From PALSA-555 sp963821325 (GTDB taxonomy: Bacteria; Actinomycetota; Acidimicrobiia; IMCC26256; PALSA-555): a stretch of 64,000 nucleotides of DNA. A program made the position numbers and the translations under genes. The notes beneath the pieces are model-generated. The model was not told the origin of the DNA. It ran no database searches and saw nothing but the letters and a program-made list of their open reading frames with translations. Below, in pieces: positions 20,197 through 29,122 of the stretch; within the stretch, counting starts at the first letter, position 1, and every line of letters starts with the position of its first letter. The stretch covers positions 310,001 to 374,000 of the forward strand of contig CAWGDC010000003.1 of NCBI GenBank assembly GCA_963821325.1, in the 5' to 3' direction.

Positions 20197-21402
20197 TCAG
20201 CTGGGGCATGCGATGGTGCCGCCTCGGTTGACGATGTCGCAATACGTGGAGCGCCCGACACGCCAGATACCTCCCTGGAGGATCGCGGTGCCGGTGGTGT
20301 TGGCGGTGATGGGCTGGTTGTTGACCAGGAGATCGAAGTTGAGGTCGGCCTGGGTGGGATCGAGGAACACCACCCAGTTGATGCGCACGACGATGCTGCC
20401 GATATCTGCCGGGTTGGCGTTGCGCCCGGTCTGTTGCGAGGCGCCGCTGAGGGGGAAGCCGCCCTCGACGGAGTCCGCTTGTGGAACGGGTCCGGTGTTG
20501 TCGAACGCGCTGTTGAAAGCGTCTTGGATTGCTTGATGGGCGGCGACTGGGTCCTTGGGGCCGGTGCCGTTGGATGGCAGTGTCGTCGCGGTAGGTGCTC
20601 CGGCTGCGAGGCGCAGCGTGTTCAAGATGGTGATGCCTTGGTGGAGCAGCGTTTCGGTCGGGTCACCGACCGAAACGACCTCGCCGAGCACTGCGTAGCC
20701 CGCATCACTGAACGTGTAGATGCGGGCGTGATATTGCGACTCGACCGGCGGTGTGGTTGTCACGGGTGACGGCGGGCTGGTCGTGGTGCTCGTCGTGGAG
20801 GGAACCACGCCCGAGATCGGCGTCGTCGGCGTGGTGGCTGTGCTCGAGGGCGATGTGGAGGGAACGGCGCCACAGTCGACGCTGGCGCCGTTGGTAGGCG
20901 TGAACTGGCTGGGGCGTGGTGGTGCCGTAGAGGGGGATTGGCCCGCGGGGATCGGGCCAATAGCGCCGGCGCGGACCACGACATAGCCGGCGCTTCCCGA
21001 CACCGGGTTACACGCCACGATCGGTGAGCTGGGACGCTCCGTCGTGCCGACCACGACGACCTCTGGCGGCATGACGCTGCTATCGCCGGTGATCGGCTCG
21101 ATGCCGGCGGTCAGCACCGGGAGCTGTTGCCACCCGGACAGCGTGGCGAGGCTGGCGGCACTGCCCTGGACGGTTTGGCCCGAGCTATCGGCGGTCTGGA
21201 CCCGTGGTGAGCTGCCAGAGCCACTGGTCGCGACGGCGATCGCGGAGACACCCACAACAAGGACCAGGATCATGACAAGGCCGAAGGCTTGACGTCCGTG
21301 CCGGCGACGGCGTCCACGCCGCCATACGGTCTCGATGTCCAGCGGTGTGCGCGGAACCTCGGCGACACGACGCAGCGCGTCGCCCAGCTCAGCAGGCATC
21401 AC
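20197..21402 (-). CDS. Membrane protein co-encoded with ECF sigma factor (putative anti-sigma factor)
   Basis: About 401 residues. A short basic cytoplasmic part (1-38, containing WRRGRRRRHGR) precedes one membrane helix (about 40-60) and a long outer region. Residues 165-225 are Ser/Thr/Pro-rich, like a cell-wall spacer, and a folded C-terminal domain ends with YCDIVNRGGTIACPS. There is no zinc-binding anti-sigma motif, so the role is inferred from its place: its start (GTG 21402 or ATG 21399) overlaps the sigma-factor gene by up to 14 bases. It could act as sensor and anchor for that sigma factor. Confidence 0.68.
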   Translation of the reverse strand: MMPAELGDALRRVAEVPRTPLDIETVWRRGRRRRHGRQAFGLVMILVLVVGVSAIAVATSGSGSSPRVQTADSSGQTVQGSAASLATLSGWQQLPVLTAGIEPITGDSSVMPPEVVVVGTTERPSSPIVACNPVSGSAGYVVVRAGAIGPIPAGQSPSTAPPRPSQFTPTNGASVDCGAVPSTSPSSTATTPTTPISGVVPSTTSTTTSPPSPVTTTPPVESQYHARIYTFSDAGYAVLGEVVSVGDPTETLLHQGITILNTLRLAAGAPTATTLPSNGTGPKDPVAAHQAIQDAFNSAFDNTGPVPQADSVEGGFPLSGASQQTGRNANPADIGSIVVRINWVVFLDPTQADLNFDLLVNNQPITANTTGTAILQGGIWRVGRSTYCDIVNRGGTIACPS

Positions 21403-21892
21403 TGACCCCCGCGGTGTCGAGCAGACCCGAAGCAGCCAGGCGATGCAGCGCCCGACGCGTCAAGGTCTTGACCGTGTTCGCCGGACAACCCATCGCTTCA
21501 GCCGTTTCCTCGACCGACAGATCCACGAAATGGCGCAGCACCAGCGCGGCTCGCTCACGTTCAGGCAAGTCTTGGATCGCGGCGCGCACCGCCAAGACGT
21601 CAGCCATGTCCGGTCCCGCGAGCGCCACTCGTGTGGCGAGCCGTGCCTGAACACGTCGAGCCACCCGCCGGCGCCGACCCTCGGATCGCGCCAGGTTCAA
21701 CGCCACCCGGTGAGCCCAAGCACCAGGCCGCTCCAGGTCGCGTACGCGCTCCCAATGCTGACAGAGTCGGATCAGTGTCTCTTGTGCCAGTTCTTCGGCA
21801 GTCGCACGATCCCCGGTCCACAAGCTCAGCGCTCCTACCAGCCGCGGCCACTCCGCCCGACACAGGCGGGTCAGCTCCTCGGGCGCTTCCAT
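21389..21892 (-). CDS. ECF-type RNA polymerase sigma factor
   Basis: 167 residues, with sigma region 2 (TAEELAQETLIRLCQHWERV) and region 4 with helix-turn-helix (SVEETAEAMGCPANTVKTL) and no region 3, the hallmark of ECF sigma factors (SigE-like actinobacterial group). It would direct a small stimulus-dependent regulon. ATG start with GGAGG upstream. Overlaps the following membrane-protein gene, so the two are translationally coupled. Confidence 0.92.
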   Translation of the reverse strand: MEAPEELTRLCRAEWPRLVGALSLWTGDRATAEELAQETLIRLCQHWERVRDLERPGAWAHRVALNLARSEGRRRRVARRVQARLATRVALAGPDMADVLAVRAAIQDLPERERAALVLRHFVDLSVEETAEAMGCPANTVKTLTRRALHRLAASGLLDTAGVSDAC

Positions 21893-22113
21893 GCCAAACC
21901 AGCCTCCAACCCACCGGCACTGACTTACACACGCACCAGCCCACCCCGGGGTTTCACCCAGACATGCCCGTTGCCCCTCACCACTTGAGTCTGAGTCGCC
22001 CCGGGTCTGATAGAGGCTCGGACGCGCCCACTCGTGCCGGCGGCATTGATACCGGTCGTAGTTGGTCGGCTGAGTGCTGGCAAGCAGCGCAGGCGGCAGG
22101 TTGACTTAAGGAC

Positions 22114-23385
22114 GTGGCCGAGATCGTTGTCGCGATGATCGGTACGTGGGGAGATCTCTTTCCTGCCGTGGGTCTGGCCAAGGGCTTGACCGATGCTGGT
22201 CACAGGGTCCGGGTGGCTGCGTCACCGGTGTACCGCGAGCTGGTCGAAGGCGAAGGGCTGGGGTTTGCGCCGATCGGCCCACCGTTGGGTTTCGCCGACT
22301 ATGCGGCCCATCCGAAGATCTTGAGCGGGCGACGCGGCGGGTTCGCTGGCTTCTTGTACCTGTTCCGACAGTTCATCTTCCCGAACCTCGACCGCTACGT
22401 CGCCGACCTGACCGAGGCCCTCACCGGCGTCGACCTGCTGTTGGCCCACCCGGCGCTGATCGCCGCGCCGATCGCGGCCGAAGCGACGGGCGTCGAGTGG
22501 GGCACCATCAGCGTGTTTCCCGGTCTGATCCCCACCGCGCAGACGTCACCGGTGCCGACCCGCCTCCCCTCGCCACCGGGCGGGGTCGGCCGCGCCTTCC
22601 ATCGCATGGCGTGGAAGGCCGCGCGGATCAACATGGCGCGGCTCTTCGACCCGCCGGTGAACCAGACCCGACACCACCTCGGCCTGCCGCCAACCAAGAA
22701 CTCGTTCTTTGCTCCCGTCGACAGCGGAAGGCTCTACCTGGTCCTCGCGTCGCCGGCGGTTATCGATCGTCCACCCGACTGGCCGCAACGGGTCCAGCTC
22801 ACGGGGTTCGTCAGCTGGGACCAAGTGAGCGCCTGGCCCGTCCCTCAGCGTCTGGTCGAGTTTCTGTCTGACGCAGACCGACCGATCCTGGTCACCCTGG
22901 GTGCCAGCTCCTCGATGGATCCCCAGGGGTTTTACGAGCGCGCCGTCGAAGCAGTCACCCAGCTCGGCCGACGGGTGCTCGTCTTGACCGGACCGACCCC
23001 GACCCCGATCACGGTGACCAGTAACGCCCGCCAGTTCGTCGCGCCGTTCGCTCCACTGTCCGTCGCGGCCGCTCGCTGTCAAGCGGCCATCCACCACGGC
23101 GGCATCGGAACCACCGTCGAGCTGCTCGAAGCCGGTGTCCCCCAGCTCGTGGTGCCGCGAGGACACGATCAGCCCCAAACCGCCGCCCGCGTCACCAAAC
23201 TCGCCGTCGCGCGCACGCTCCCCTGGCGAAAAGCAAGCACACGCAACCTACGCCGCGAACTCGAAGCCCTCCTGAGCGACGACGGCTACCGCCAGCACGC
23301 AGCCACCCTGCAAGCAACACTCACACATGAAGACGGGCTTCACCGCGCGGTCGACACTGTCAACTCAGCGCTCCGCGACCGTTAG
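22114..23385 (+). CDS. GT1-family glycosyltransferase (UDP-glucosyltransferase/MGT type)
   Basis: 423 residues of GT-B fold. The N-terminal acceptor domain starts with IVVAMIGTWGDLFPAVGLAK, and the C-terminal donor domain has the nucleotide-sugar signature FAPLSVAAARCQ...HHGGIGTTVELLEAGVP and DQPQTAARV. Resembles the enzymes that glycosylate sterols, macrolides or other lipophilic metabolites. GTG start. It stands alone, so the acceptor is unknown, and is oriented away from the sigma-factor operon. Confidence 0.9.
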   Translation: MAEIVVAMIGTWGDLFPAVGLAKGLTDAGHRVRVAASPVYRELVEGEGLGFAPIGPPLGFADYAAHPKILSGRRGGFAGFLYLFRQFIFPNLDRYVADLTEALTGVDLLLAHPALIAAPIAAEATGVEWGTISVFPGLIPTAQTSPVPTRLPSPPGGVGRAFHRMAWKAARINMARLFDPPVNQTRHHLGLPPTKNSFFAPVDSGRLYLVLASPAVIDRPPDWPQRVQLTGFVSWDQVSAWPVPQRLVEFLSDADRPILVTLGASSSMDPQGFYERAVEAVTQLGRRVLVLTGPTPTPITVTSNARQFVAPFAPLSVAAARCQAAIHHGGIGTTVELLEAGVPQLVVPRGHDQPQTAARVTKLAVARTLPWRKASTRNLRRELEALLSDDGYRQHAATLQATLTHEDGLHRAVDTVNSALRDR

Positions 23386-23524
23386 AACCACTCAATGACC
23401 CGGGAGCCGTTACGGGAGACCAGGACAGAAGTGGAGGACTTCGGGTTACCGCTTCGTGGCGATCACCCGGATCTTCGGCATCAGCGCGTAGAACTCCCCA
23501 TCCGCGCCCCGGTGTCGTTGCTCG

Positions 23525-24100
23525 ATGAGCCAACGATCGGTGTGGGCGCAACTCGATGCTGCGTTGGCCTCCGTCGCAGCGCTGATGCGACGCTTTCATC
23601 AGGCCTCGCGCAGCTTCGATCCCGCTGGATCAACCTGGAGCCCAGAGATGGCTGACCCAGCTGGGGGTTCACTCGTCTGCCACAACGACGTGTGTCTCGA
23701 GAACGTGGTCTTTCGCGACGGTGTCGCGGTTGGCCTCGTCGACTTCGATTTCGCCGCCCCGGGTCGACCGGTCTATGACCTCGCCCAATTTGCCCGGATG
23801 TGCGTCCCGATCGACGACAACATCAACGCAGCACGAAACGGATGGGAACCCGCGGACCGGCCCGCGCGTCTCCGACTCGTCGCTGACGTCTACGGCCTTG
23901 ATGCTCCCGGCCGTCAGAGCCTCCTCAAGATTCTGGGGGCCTCGATCGCTCGCGGCGGCGAGTTCGTCCGACGCCGAGTCGACGCCGGAGACCCCAACTT
24001 CCTGAAGATGTGGAACGACATGGGCGGCAATGAGCGCTTCGACCGCCGACGTCGATGGTGGGAAGAGCACGAGGACGAGTTCGTCAGCGCGGTTACGTGA
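23525..24100 (+). pseudogene. APH-type phosphotransferase, N-terminal lobe missing
   Basis: The C-terminal lobe of an aminoglycoside-phosphotransferase-like kinase is clear: the catalytic VCHNDVCLENVVF and the metal-binding LVDFDFAAPGRPVYDLA. The expected N-terminal nucleotide-binding lobe of about 100 residues is absent, and the sequence between 23386 and 23524 does not supply it in any frame I could read. Probably a 5'-deleted gene; a short active protein is unlikely. Confidence 0.7.
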
Positions 24101-24396
24101 TCCGCTGAGCACCCCACGCCTCGAGAGAGATGTGGCGCCCCCGACAGAGCGCCAGCCTTCCTCCACTCTTACCGAACCTCAAGTTGCCCAGCCCGTCCGA
24201 TGCCGCGTACCGGCCAGCCGAGACCTCCTCACTGCAAGCGGGAGGCGATCCGTCCGCAGGTGTCGCACAAGGCACCGACCTTCGTCGTTCGGTGGGCTGT
24301 GGAGGCAGGTCTCTGCGACAGCGAGATCGTCAGGTGACCGCGAGACCTTGGACGCCGCGCGGGCGGTGCCGTTCGCGGCTTGTTCGGTTCCGTGCG

Positions 24397-25143
24397 ATGC
24401 TGCCCGGTGTGGCACAGAAGATAGGGGTACTGCTCGCTCAGGGCCGCGACGGCGACATATTCGAGTACGGGGCCGACCGGGTGCTTCGGCGTGCTCGCGA
24501 CGGGAGGAGTATCGAGCACGAGGCGCGAGTCATGGAATTCGTCCATGCCCGAGGCTTGGCGGTCCCGGCAATCCACGAGGTGCGCGCCCATGGGACCGAG
24601 ATCGTCATGGATCGCATCGACGGCCCAACGATGCTCGACGCGGTCTCAAGACGTCCGTGGACCATCTCGCGACATGCGAAGGTGCTTGCCGATCTCCATC
24701 GCCAGCTTCATGACATTGAAGCGCCTGATTGGCTCACCCAGCTGTCTGATGGTGGTGACTGCATCGTGCATCTCGACTTGCACCCACTCAATGTCCTCTA
24801 CGGGTCCAGCGGACCGGTACTGATCGATTGGACCAACGCGTCCCGTGGTCGCGCCGAAACTGACCTCGCACAGACATGGCTGATCGTGGCGGCGTCAGAT
24901 ACCTCAGACCAGGGTGTTCTCGCCCACGTCGGCGCTCCGCTGCAGCGGCGCTTCGCGCATCTCGTCGTGCGCGAGTTCGACCGGACGAGAGTCGTGCCCT
25001 TTCTCCGGCCGGTGGCCGACTCGAGACGACGCGACCGCAACGTACGACCCGGGGAAATCCAGGCGATGTACCGCATCGTCGAGCATGAGGAGCGGCGCCT
25101 CGAGCGCCGTTCAGACGGGCACAGTAGGCAAGCGAACGCGTAG
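24397..25143 (+). CDS. APH/choline-kinase-like phosphotransferase
   Basis: About 248 residues. N-lobe: IFEYGADRVLRRAR and the Glu-containing SIEHEARVMEFVHARGLAVP; hinge: IVMDRIDGPTMLDA; catalytic loop: CIVHLDLHPLNVLY; metal site: VLIDWTNASRGRAETDLA. All essential kinase-like residues are therefore present. It phosphorylates a small molecule, but resistance cannot be claimed. ATG at 24397 is chosen because the kinase fold starts just after it; a longer frame back to 24130 reads like non-coding DNA. Confidence 0.82.
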   Translation: MLPGVAQKIGVLLAQGRDGDIFEYGADRVLRRARDGRSIEHEARVMEFVHARGLAVPAIHEVRAHGTEIVMDRIDGPTMLDAVSRRPWTISRHAKVLADLHRQLHDIEAPDWLTQLSDGGDCIVHLDLHPLNVLYGSSGPVLIDWTNASRGRAETDLAQTWLIVAASDTSDQGVLAHVGAPLQRRFAHLVVREFDRTRVVPFLRPVADSRRRDRNVRPGEIQAMYRIVEHEERRLERRSDGHSRQANA

Positions 25144-25783
25144 ACGAGCGAAATCGCGCCGGGGAGACAAGCCGAGCCCCAACTCTCATCGCCGGGGTCG
25201 CGATCGATCACGACCGCAGAAGCCAGCACGGATGGCCGAAAGCACCAAATCAGTGACCCGGCGACCTCGACACGCTCACGTCAGAGTCGTAACCAGGGTC
25301 TGTTAGCCGCTGGGGTTGCTGGTGCCCATGAGGTTCGCGGGTAGCCGTCCCGGTGCTCGCTAGTGGTGCGCCACGAGCGGTGAGGTCGCGGACCTCGACC
25401 GCTGGGCATGGTCACCAGCAGCGCCCACGATCCAGCGCGAGCCGAACCACGGATTGCTGTTCGGCTACTCGAGACCACTCCCAGCCTCGCCAACCCGACT
25501 ACCTGGAGCAATACACCATTGCAGCGTCCTTGAGCTGGGACCTGCCGTGACCCTCGCCGTGCAAGAGCGGTCGGATCGGTCAGCAACTGTGTGCACGAGT
25601 TGGTGCTGGCCTGCCGCAGTGTCGGAGGCGCAACTGGTACCGAATCTCATCGGGCCGTCCTGGGGGGAGAGCTGGTGCGCCGTAGCGGAACTGGCTCGGC
25701 TCGGCCGAGCCGCGCGCCGAGCGTGGGCGGTGGTCCGTGCCGGGCGGCGCGGATACGGAGACTCTCCTCCCGGTAACGGAGTG
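25144..25783. other. 640-base gene-less stretch with repeat R3
   Basis: No convincing gene on either strand. It contains R3 (25471-25524), which elsewhere lies upstream of an AfsR-like gene, so this may be the leftover 5' region of a lost gene of that type. Confidence 0.4.
25471..25524. repeat. Repeat R3, copy A
   Basis: 54 bases matching 51262-51314 at nearly 90% (blocks GAGACCACTCCCAGCCTCG, CAACCCGACTACC, ATACACC-TTGCAG). Confidence 0.7.
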
Positions 25784-27706
25784 TTAGCGGGTGCCGAGTG
25801 GAGCGGGTGCCCCGAGGAGGTACCCCTGGCCATAGTCGACCCCGTAGCTTCGAAGGAGCGCGAGTGTCTCGTCGTCTTCGATTCCCTCGGCGATGGTGTC
25901 GTAGCCGAAGCCGCGCGCGAGTTGGACGATCGACTGCACGATGTGCTGGTTCGCGGTGTCCGTTGTCAGAGCCCGCACGAACTCGATATCGATCTTGAGT
26001 GATCGCAGGGGGAGCCTCTTGAGGTAGGTGAAGCTGGCGAAGCCGGTGCCGAAGTCGTCGAGACTGAGGCCGCAGCCGATGTCGGCCAGGCTTTGCGCGA
26101 AGATCTCTCCGGCGTGGACATCCTGCATGAGGGCCGTTTCGGTGATCTCGATAACGAGGTTGGCGGGGTCGGCATTGGTATCGCGAAGTTCGCGCTCGAT
26201 CAGTGGCAGGACATAGACGGGGGCGATCGATTGGGCTGAGATGTTGACCTCGACTCGGTGTCCCTGGGCGGCGAGGTGGATGGCCTGAGCGATGACCCAG
26301 CGGTCAATCTCGTTGATCATTCCGTACCTCTCGGCGATGGGAATGAAGCTTCCGGGGAGAATGATCTCCCCCTCACGCCCGATCATCCGGACCAAGAGCT
26401 CTTCGCTGGGCTTGCCGTCTCGGAGCGGGACGATCGGCTGTGAGTACAAGACCAGTCGATCGTCATCGAGCGCTTCGCGGATTCGGCCGACCCAGGCGAG
26501 CGCGTCGAGTTCCCGGTGGACCCGGTCCTCGCCGGCTCGTTCTTCGGTGGTATCACGAAACACGACCACAATGCCTTCAATGGTCGATCCATCGACCAGC
26601 GGCGCGGCCGAGTACGCGACTGGGACGATCGTGCCGTCCTTGCGGGTGAATGCATCGTCGCTGACGCGGATCTTGCGGCCTTGGGAGCGAACCTTGAGGA
26701 GCTCGCAGTCGCCCTCGGGATTCGGGGAACCGTCAGCATGCTGGTGGTGAACGACGGCGTGCATTGAACGGCCACGCAGCTCAGCCTCGTTCCAACCCAA
26801 GATCTCGGCGCCTGACGCATTCAGGGACGTCAGACAGCCTTCGGCATCCAATGTGTAGAGCCCCTCGGCCATGTTGTCCATGACGGTGGCGCGGAGCGCC
26901 TCGGCGTGCCTGCGCTCGGTGACGTCGACGACAACGATGCCGACCCCGATGATCTCGTCGTCAAGGCTCACGGGGTAGTAGCTCGCAAGCCAGTGGTGAA
27001 CAGTCGCAGGGTCGTCGGCTGCTAGCCCGTTGACTTCGAGGTTGATGACGCTGGTTCTCGTGTCCAGCACGCGCCGATAGACCGGTTCGAGTCGAGACCA
27101 GAGTTCCGGCACCACCTCCGCCACCGGCCGGCCGAGTTGGCTCTCGAGCGGGGCGCCGTTGACGCTTGCGAGCGCTTCATTGAGACGAACAATCCGCAAC
27201 TCGCGATCGACGAAACCGAAGCCAACGGGCGAGGCCGAGTGGAGCGTCTCGAGCAGCGTGAGGGTCTCGGCTGTCTCTCGCTGAGCCTGCTCCAGGCTCT
27301 GCCTCAGCTGCTTCTGATCCTCGATGTCGATGGCCGTGCCGATCCACTTGATGACGCGGCCATCAGCGCGACGCACCGGCCAGCCCTCGCACCGATGCCA
27401 ACGAGATGGGCCATCGAAACGGCCGATCCGCAACTCCACACTGAAAGAAGATCGAGTGCGAGTCGCTTCCTCCCAAACTCGCTGAGCCCGCTCGGCATCC
27501 TCAGGGTGGACCAGCGAAACCCAACCCCAGACGTAGTTCGCTTGCGGCTGAAAGCCGGTGTACTCGGCACCGAGGCGGCTGATGTACTGCGTCGAACCGT
27601 CAGGTGTCGCGAGCCATGCGATGTGCGGGATCGACTCGGCGATGGTCTCGAAGTCGGCGTCCCGCATCAACCGATCCGACGATCGACCCTCGGGAAGCCC
27701 CGACAC
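25784..27706 (-). CDS. PAS-PAS-PAS-EAL cyclic-di-GMP phosphodiesterase
   Basis: 640 residues, cytosolic. Three PAS domains (about 15-130, 150-275, 280-395) feed an EAL domain (about 400-640). Catalytic residues look intact: first Glu in SEELLVRM, Asn in VNISAQS, Glu in EITETAL, DDFGTG, Lys in LKIDIEF and Glu/Gln in AEGIEDD and GQGYLLGAP. No GGDEF domain, so it should degrade c-di-GMP. The PAS ligands are not predictable; no cofactor-binding Cys or His pattern was obvious. Intact cargo of the second block. Confidence 0.92.
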   Translation of the reverse strand: MSGLPEGRSSDRLMRDADFETIAESIPHIAWLATPDGSTQYISRLGAEYTGFQPQANYVWGWVSLVHPEDAERAQRVWEEATRTRSSFSVELRIGRFDGPSRWHRCEGWPVRRADGRVIKWIGTAIDIEDQKQLRQSLEQAQRETAETLTLLETLHSASPVGFGFVDRELRIVRLNEALASVNGAPLESQLGRPVAEVVPELWSRLEPVYRRVLDTRTSVINLEVNGLAADDPATVHHWLASYYPVSLDDEIIGVGIVVVDVTERRHAEALRATVMDNMAEGLYTLDAEGCLTSLNASGAEILGWNEAELRGRSMHAVVHHQHADGSPNPEGDCELLKVRSQGRKIRVSDDAFTRKDGTIVPVAYSAAPLVDGSTIEGIVVVFRDTTEERAGEDRVHRELDALAWVGRIREALDDDRLVLYSQPIVPLRDGKPSEELLVRMIGREGEIILPGSFIPIAERYGMINEIDRWVIAQAIHLAAQGHRVEVNISAQSIAPVYVLPLIERELRDTNADPANLVIEITETALMQDVHAGEIFAQSLADIGCGLSLDDFGTGFASFTYLKRLPLRSLKIDIEFVRALTTDTANQHIVQSIVQLARGFGYDTIAEGIEDDETLALLRSYGVDYGQGYLLGAPAPLGTR

Positions 27707-27919
27707 CGTCCCGCGAGCGCGCGCCGGATGTGTATCAGCACGAACTTCTTCCAGCAGCGGCTTCGGCGACTACGCCAAAGATCGCCCGGTTCTGGGGGTG
27801 CTTGTCCTGGGCCGTAGGACAACACCTTGTCGAGGACAACCCGATGCTGTCATCACCGAAGCGTGTGGTTCGCGTCGACCAAAACGAGTGAAAACGGCAC
27901 CCAATCGAGTGAGACTGGC

Positions 27920-28784
27920 CTAAAGGAGCCCATCCCGAACGGCTCGCATCGCAGCCTCGACCCGATTGCGCACACCAAGCTTCCGAAAAATCTCCTGGAG
28001 ATGCGTCTTCACCGTGTTCTCGCTGAGATGAACACGCGGACGCGATCTCACGGTTCGAATACCCCTCGCTGACAAGCGCCAAGATCTCACGCTGCCCATC
28101 AGTCAAGACGCCAGCCCCGCTCCCAGAATCACCAGACCCCGACGCCGGCGGCTCGCGCCCGGGATCGAACAGCACGAACCCACGGCCGCCAGGGCTCTCA
28201 CCGAAGCGCGACCCAGACGTCGCCAGGTCCACAACCGAAACGAGTCCCTTGATCATCTCCCGTTGCACCTCGTAGAGGCGCCCGTTGTCGATCGCAGTCG
28301 CAACCTGGTTCGCAAACGTTGACAGCAGCCGCTCATCGTCGCTGCCGTACCCACCCGGCTTGTTCGCCACACCCAGCACACCAATCAACGTCGCGCCAAC
28401 CCGGAGCGGAACACCGAGGAACGCGTGCACCGGTGGGTGCCCGGGAGGCTGACCCACGCTCACTGGATCGTTCTCAACGTCATTCGACAGATACGATCAA
28501 TTCTCGATCAAGACGATCCCGAACACGCTCAGCCGCAGCGACATGAAGCGGTAACGCTCCAAGAACCCCGGGGTCGAAGGCACAACACCCTTGATCGCGG
28601 CGACCATCATCCGGCTCCCCGCCTCATCGAGGAGCCCGATGAACCCGAACTGCGAGCTGGTCAGCTCGAGGCAATAAGCCAACGCTCGATCTTGCACCTC
28701 CGGCAACTCGCGTAGCGACGCAATCTCGGTCGAGATCGAGAGCAACGAATCGAGCTGCTCCCCAAACGCCTGCGCCCTGTCCAT
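27920..28784 (-). pseudogene. GAF-LuxR transcriptional regulator, interrupted
   Basis: A GAF sensor domain (about residues 10-165, ending FANQVATAIDNGRLYEVQ) followed by a LuxR-type helix-turn-helix (LTDGQREILALVSEGYSNREIA ... VHLSENTVKTHL). Two lesions are seen. An in-frame TGA at 28497-28499 lies inside the GAF domain, between GIVLIEN and SYLSNDVENDP. A one-base frame change near 28055 separates EIASA from VHLSENTV. The second fits the insertion errors seen across the window; the first is a substitution and may be genuine. ATG at 28784 with AGGATC upstream. Confidence 0.78.
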
Positions 28785-29122
28785 CGAGATCCTGGCCGGC
28801 TTCGAAGAAATCAGGAATTGTCTGCCGATCCGGCCAAACACCAGCCTATGGCCAAGAAGAGGTCGAGGGAACCGGGCGCGGCGCGCGCCTGACTGCACAG
28901 CGCAAGCTCGCCGAGGCCTGACGACTCTTCCATCTACATACCCGAACCCGACGACGTCGGGAAGCAGCAACTCACCTACCTCAACCGCGGCTGCCAGCGG
29001 TCAACCAGCAACCACCCCTCCAGGCGTCCGCCACAAGAGGCAACGACACTCGTCGCTCTGCAAGGAAGGGCGGAGCCGCATCACGAGTGGGCTTCTGTGG
29101 CGACGGCGAATCGTGGACCGTG
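28785..29122. other. Gene-less stretch
   Basis: About 340 bases between two genes on the minus strand. I see no gene, repeat or RNA in it. Confidence 0.35.

Noticed and set aside
24397..25143. Aminoglycoside resistance gene
   Set aside because: The kinase fold is shared by choline kinase, homoserine kinase-like and many metabolic enzymes; nothing in the sequence shows a drug substrate.
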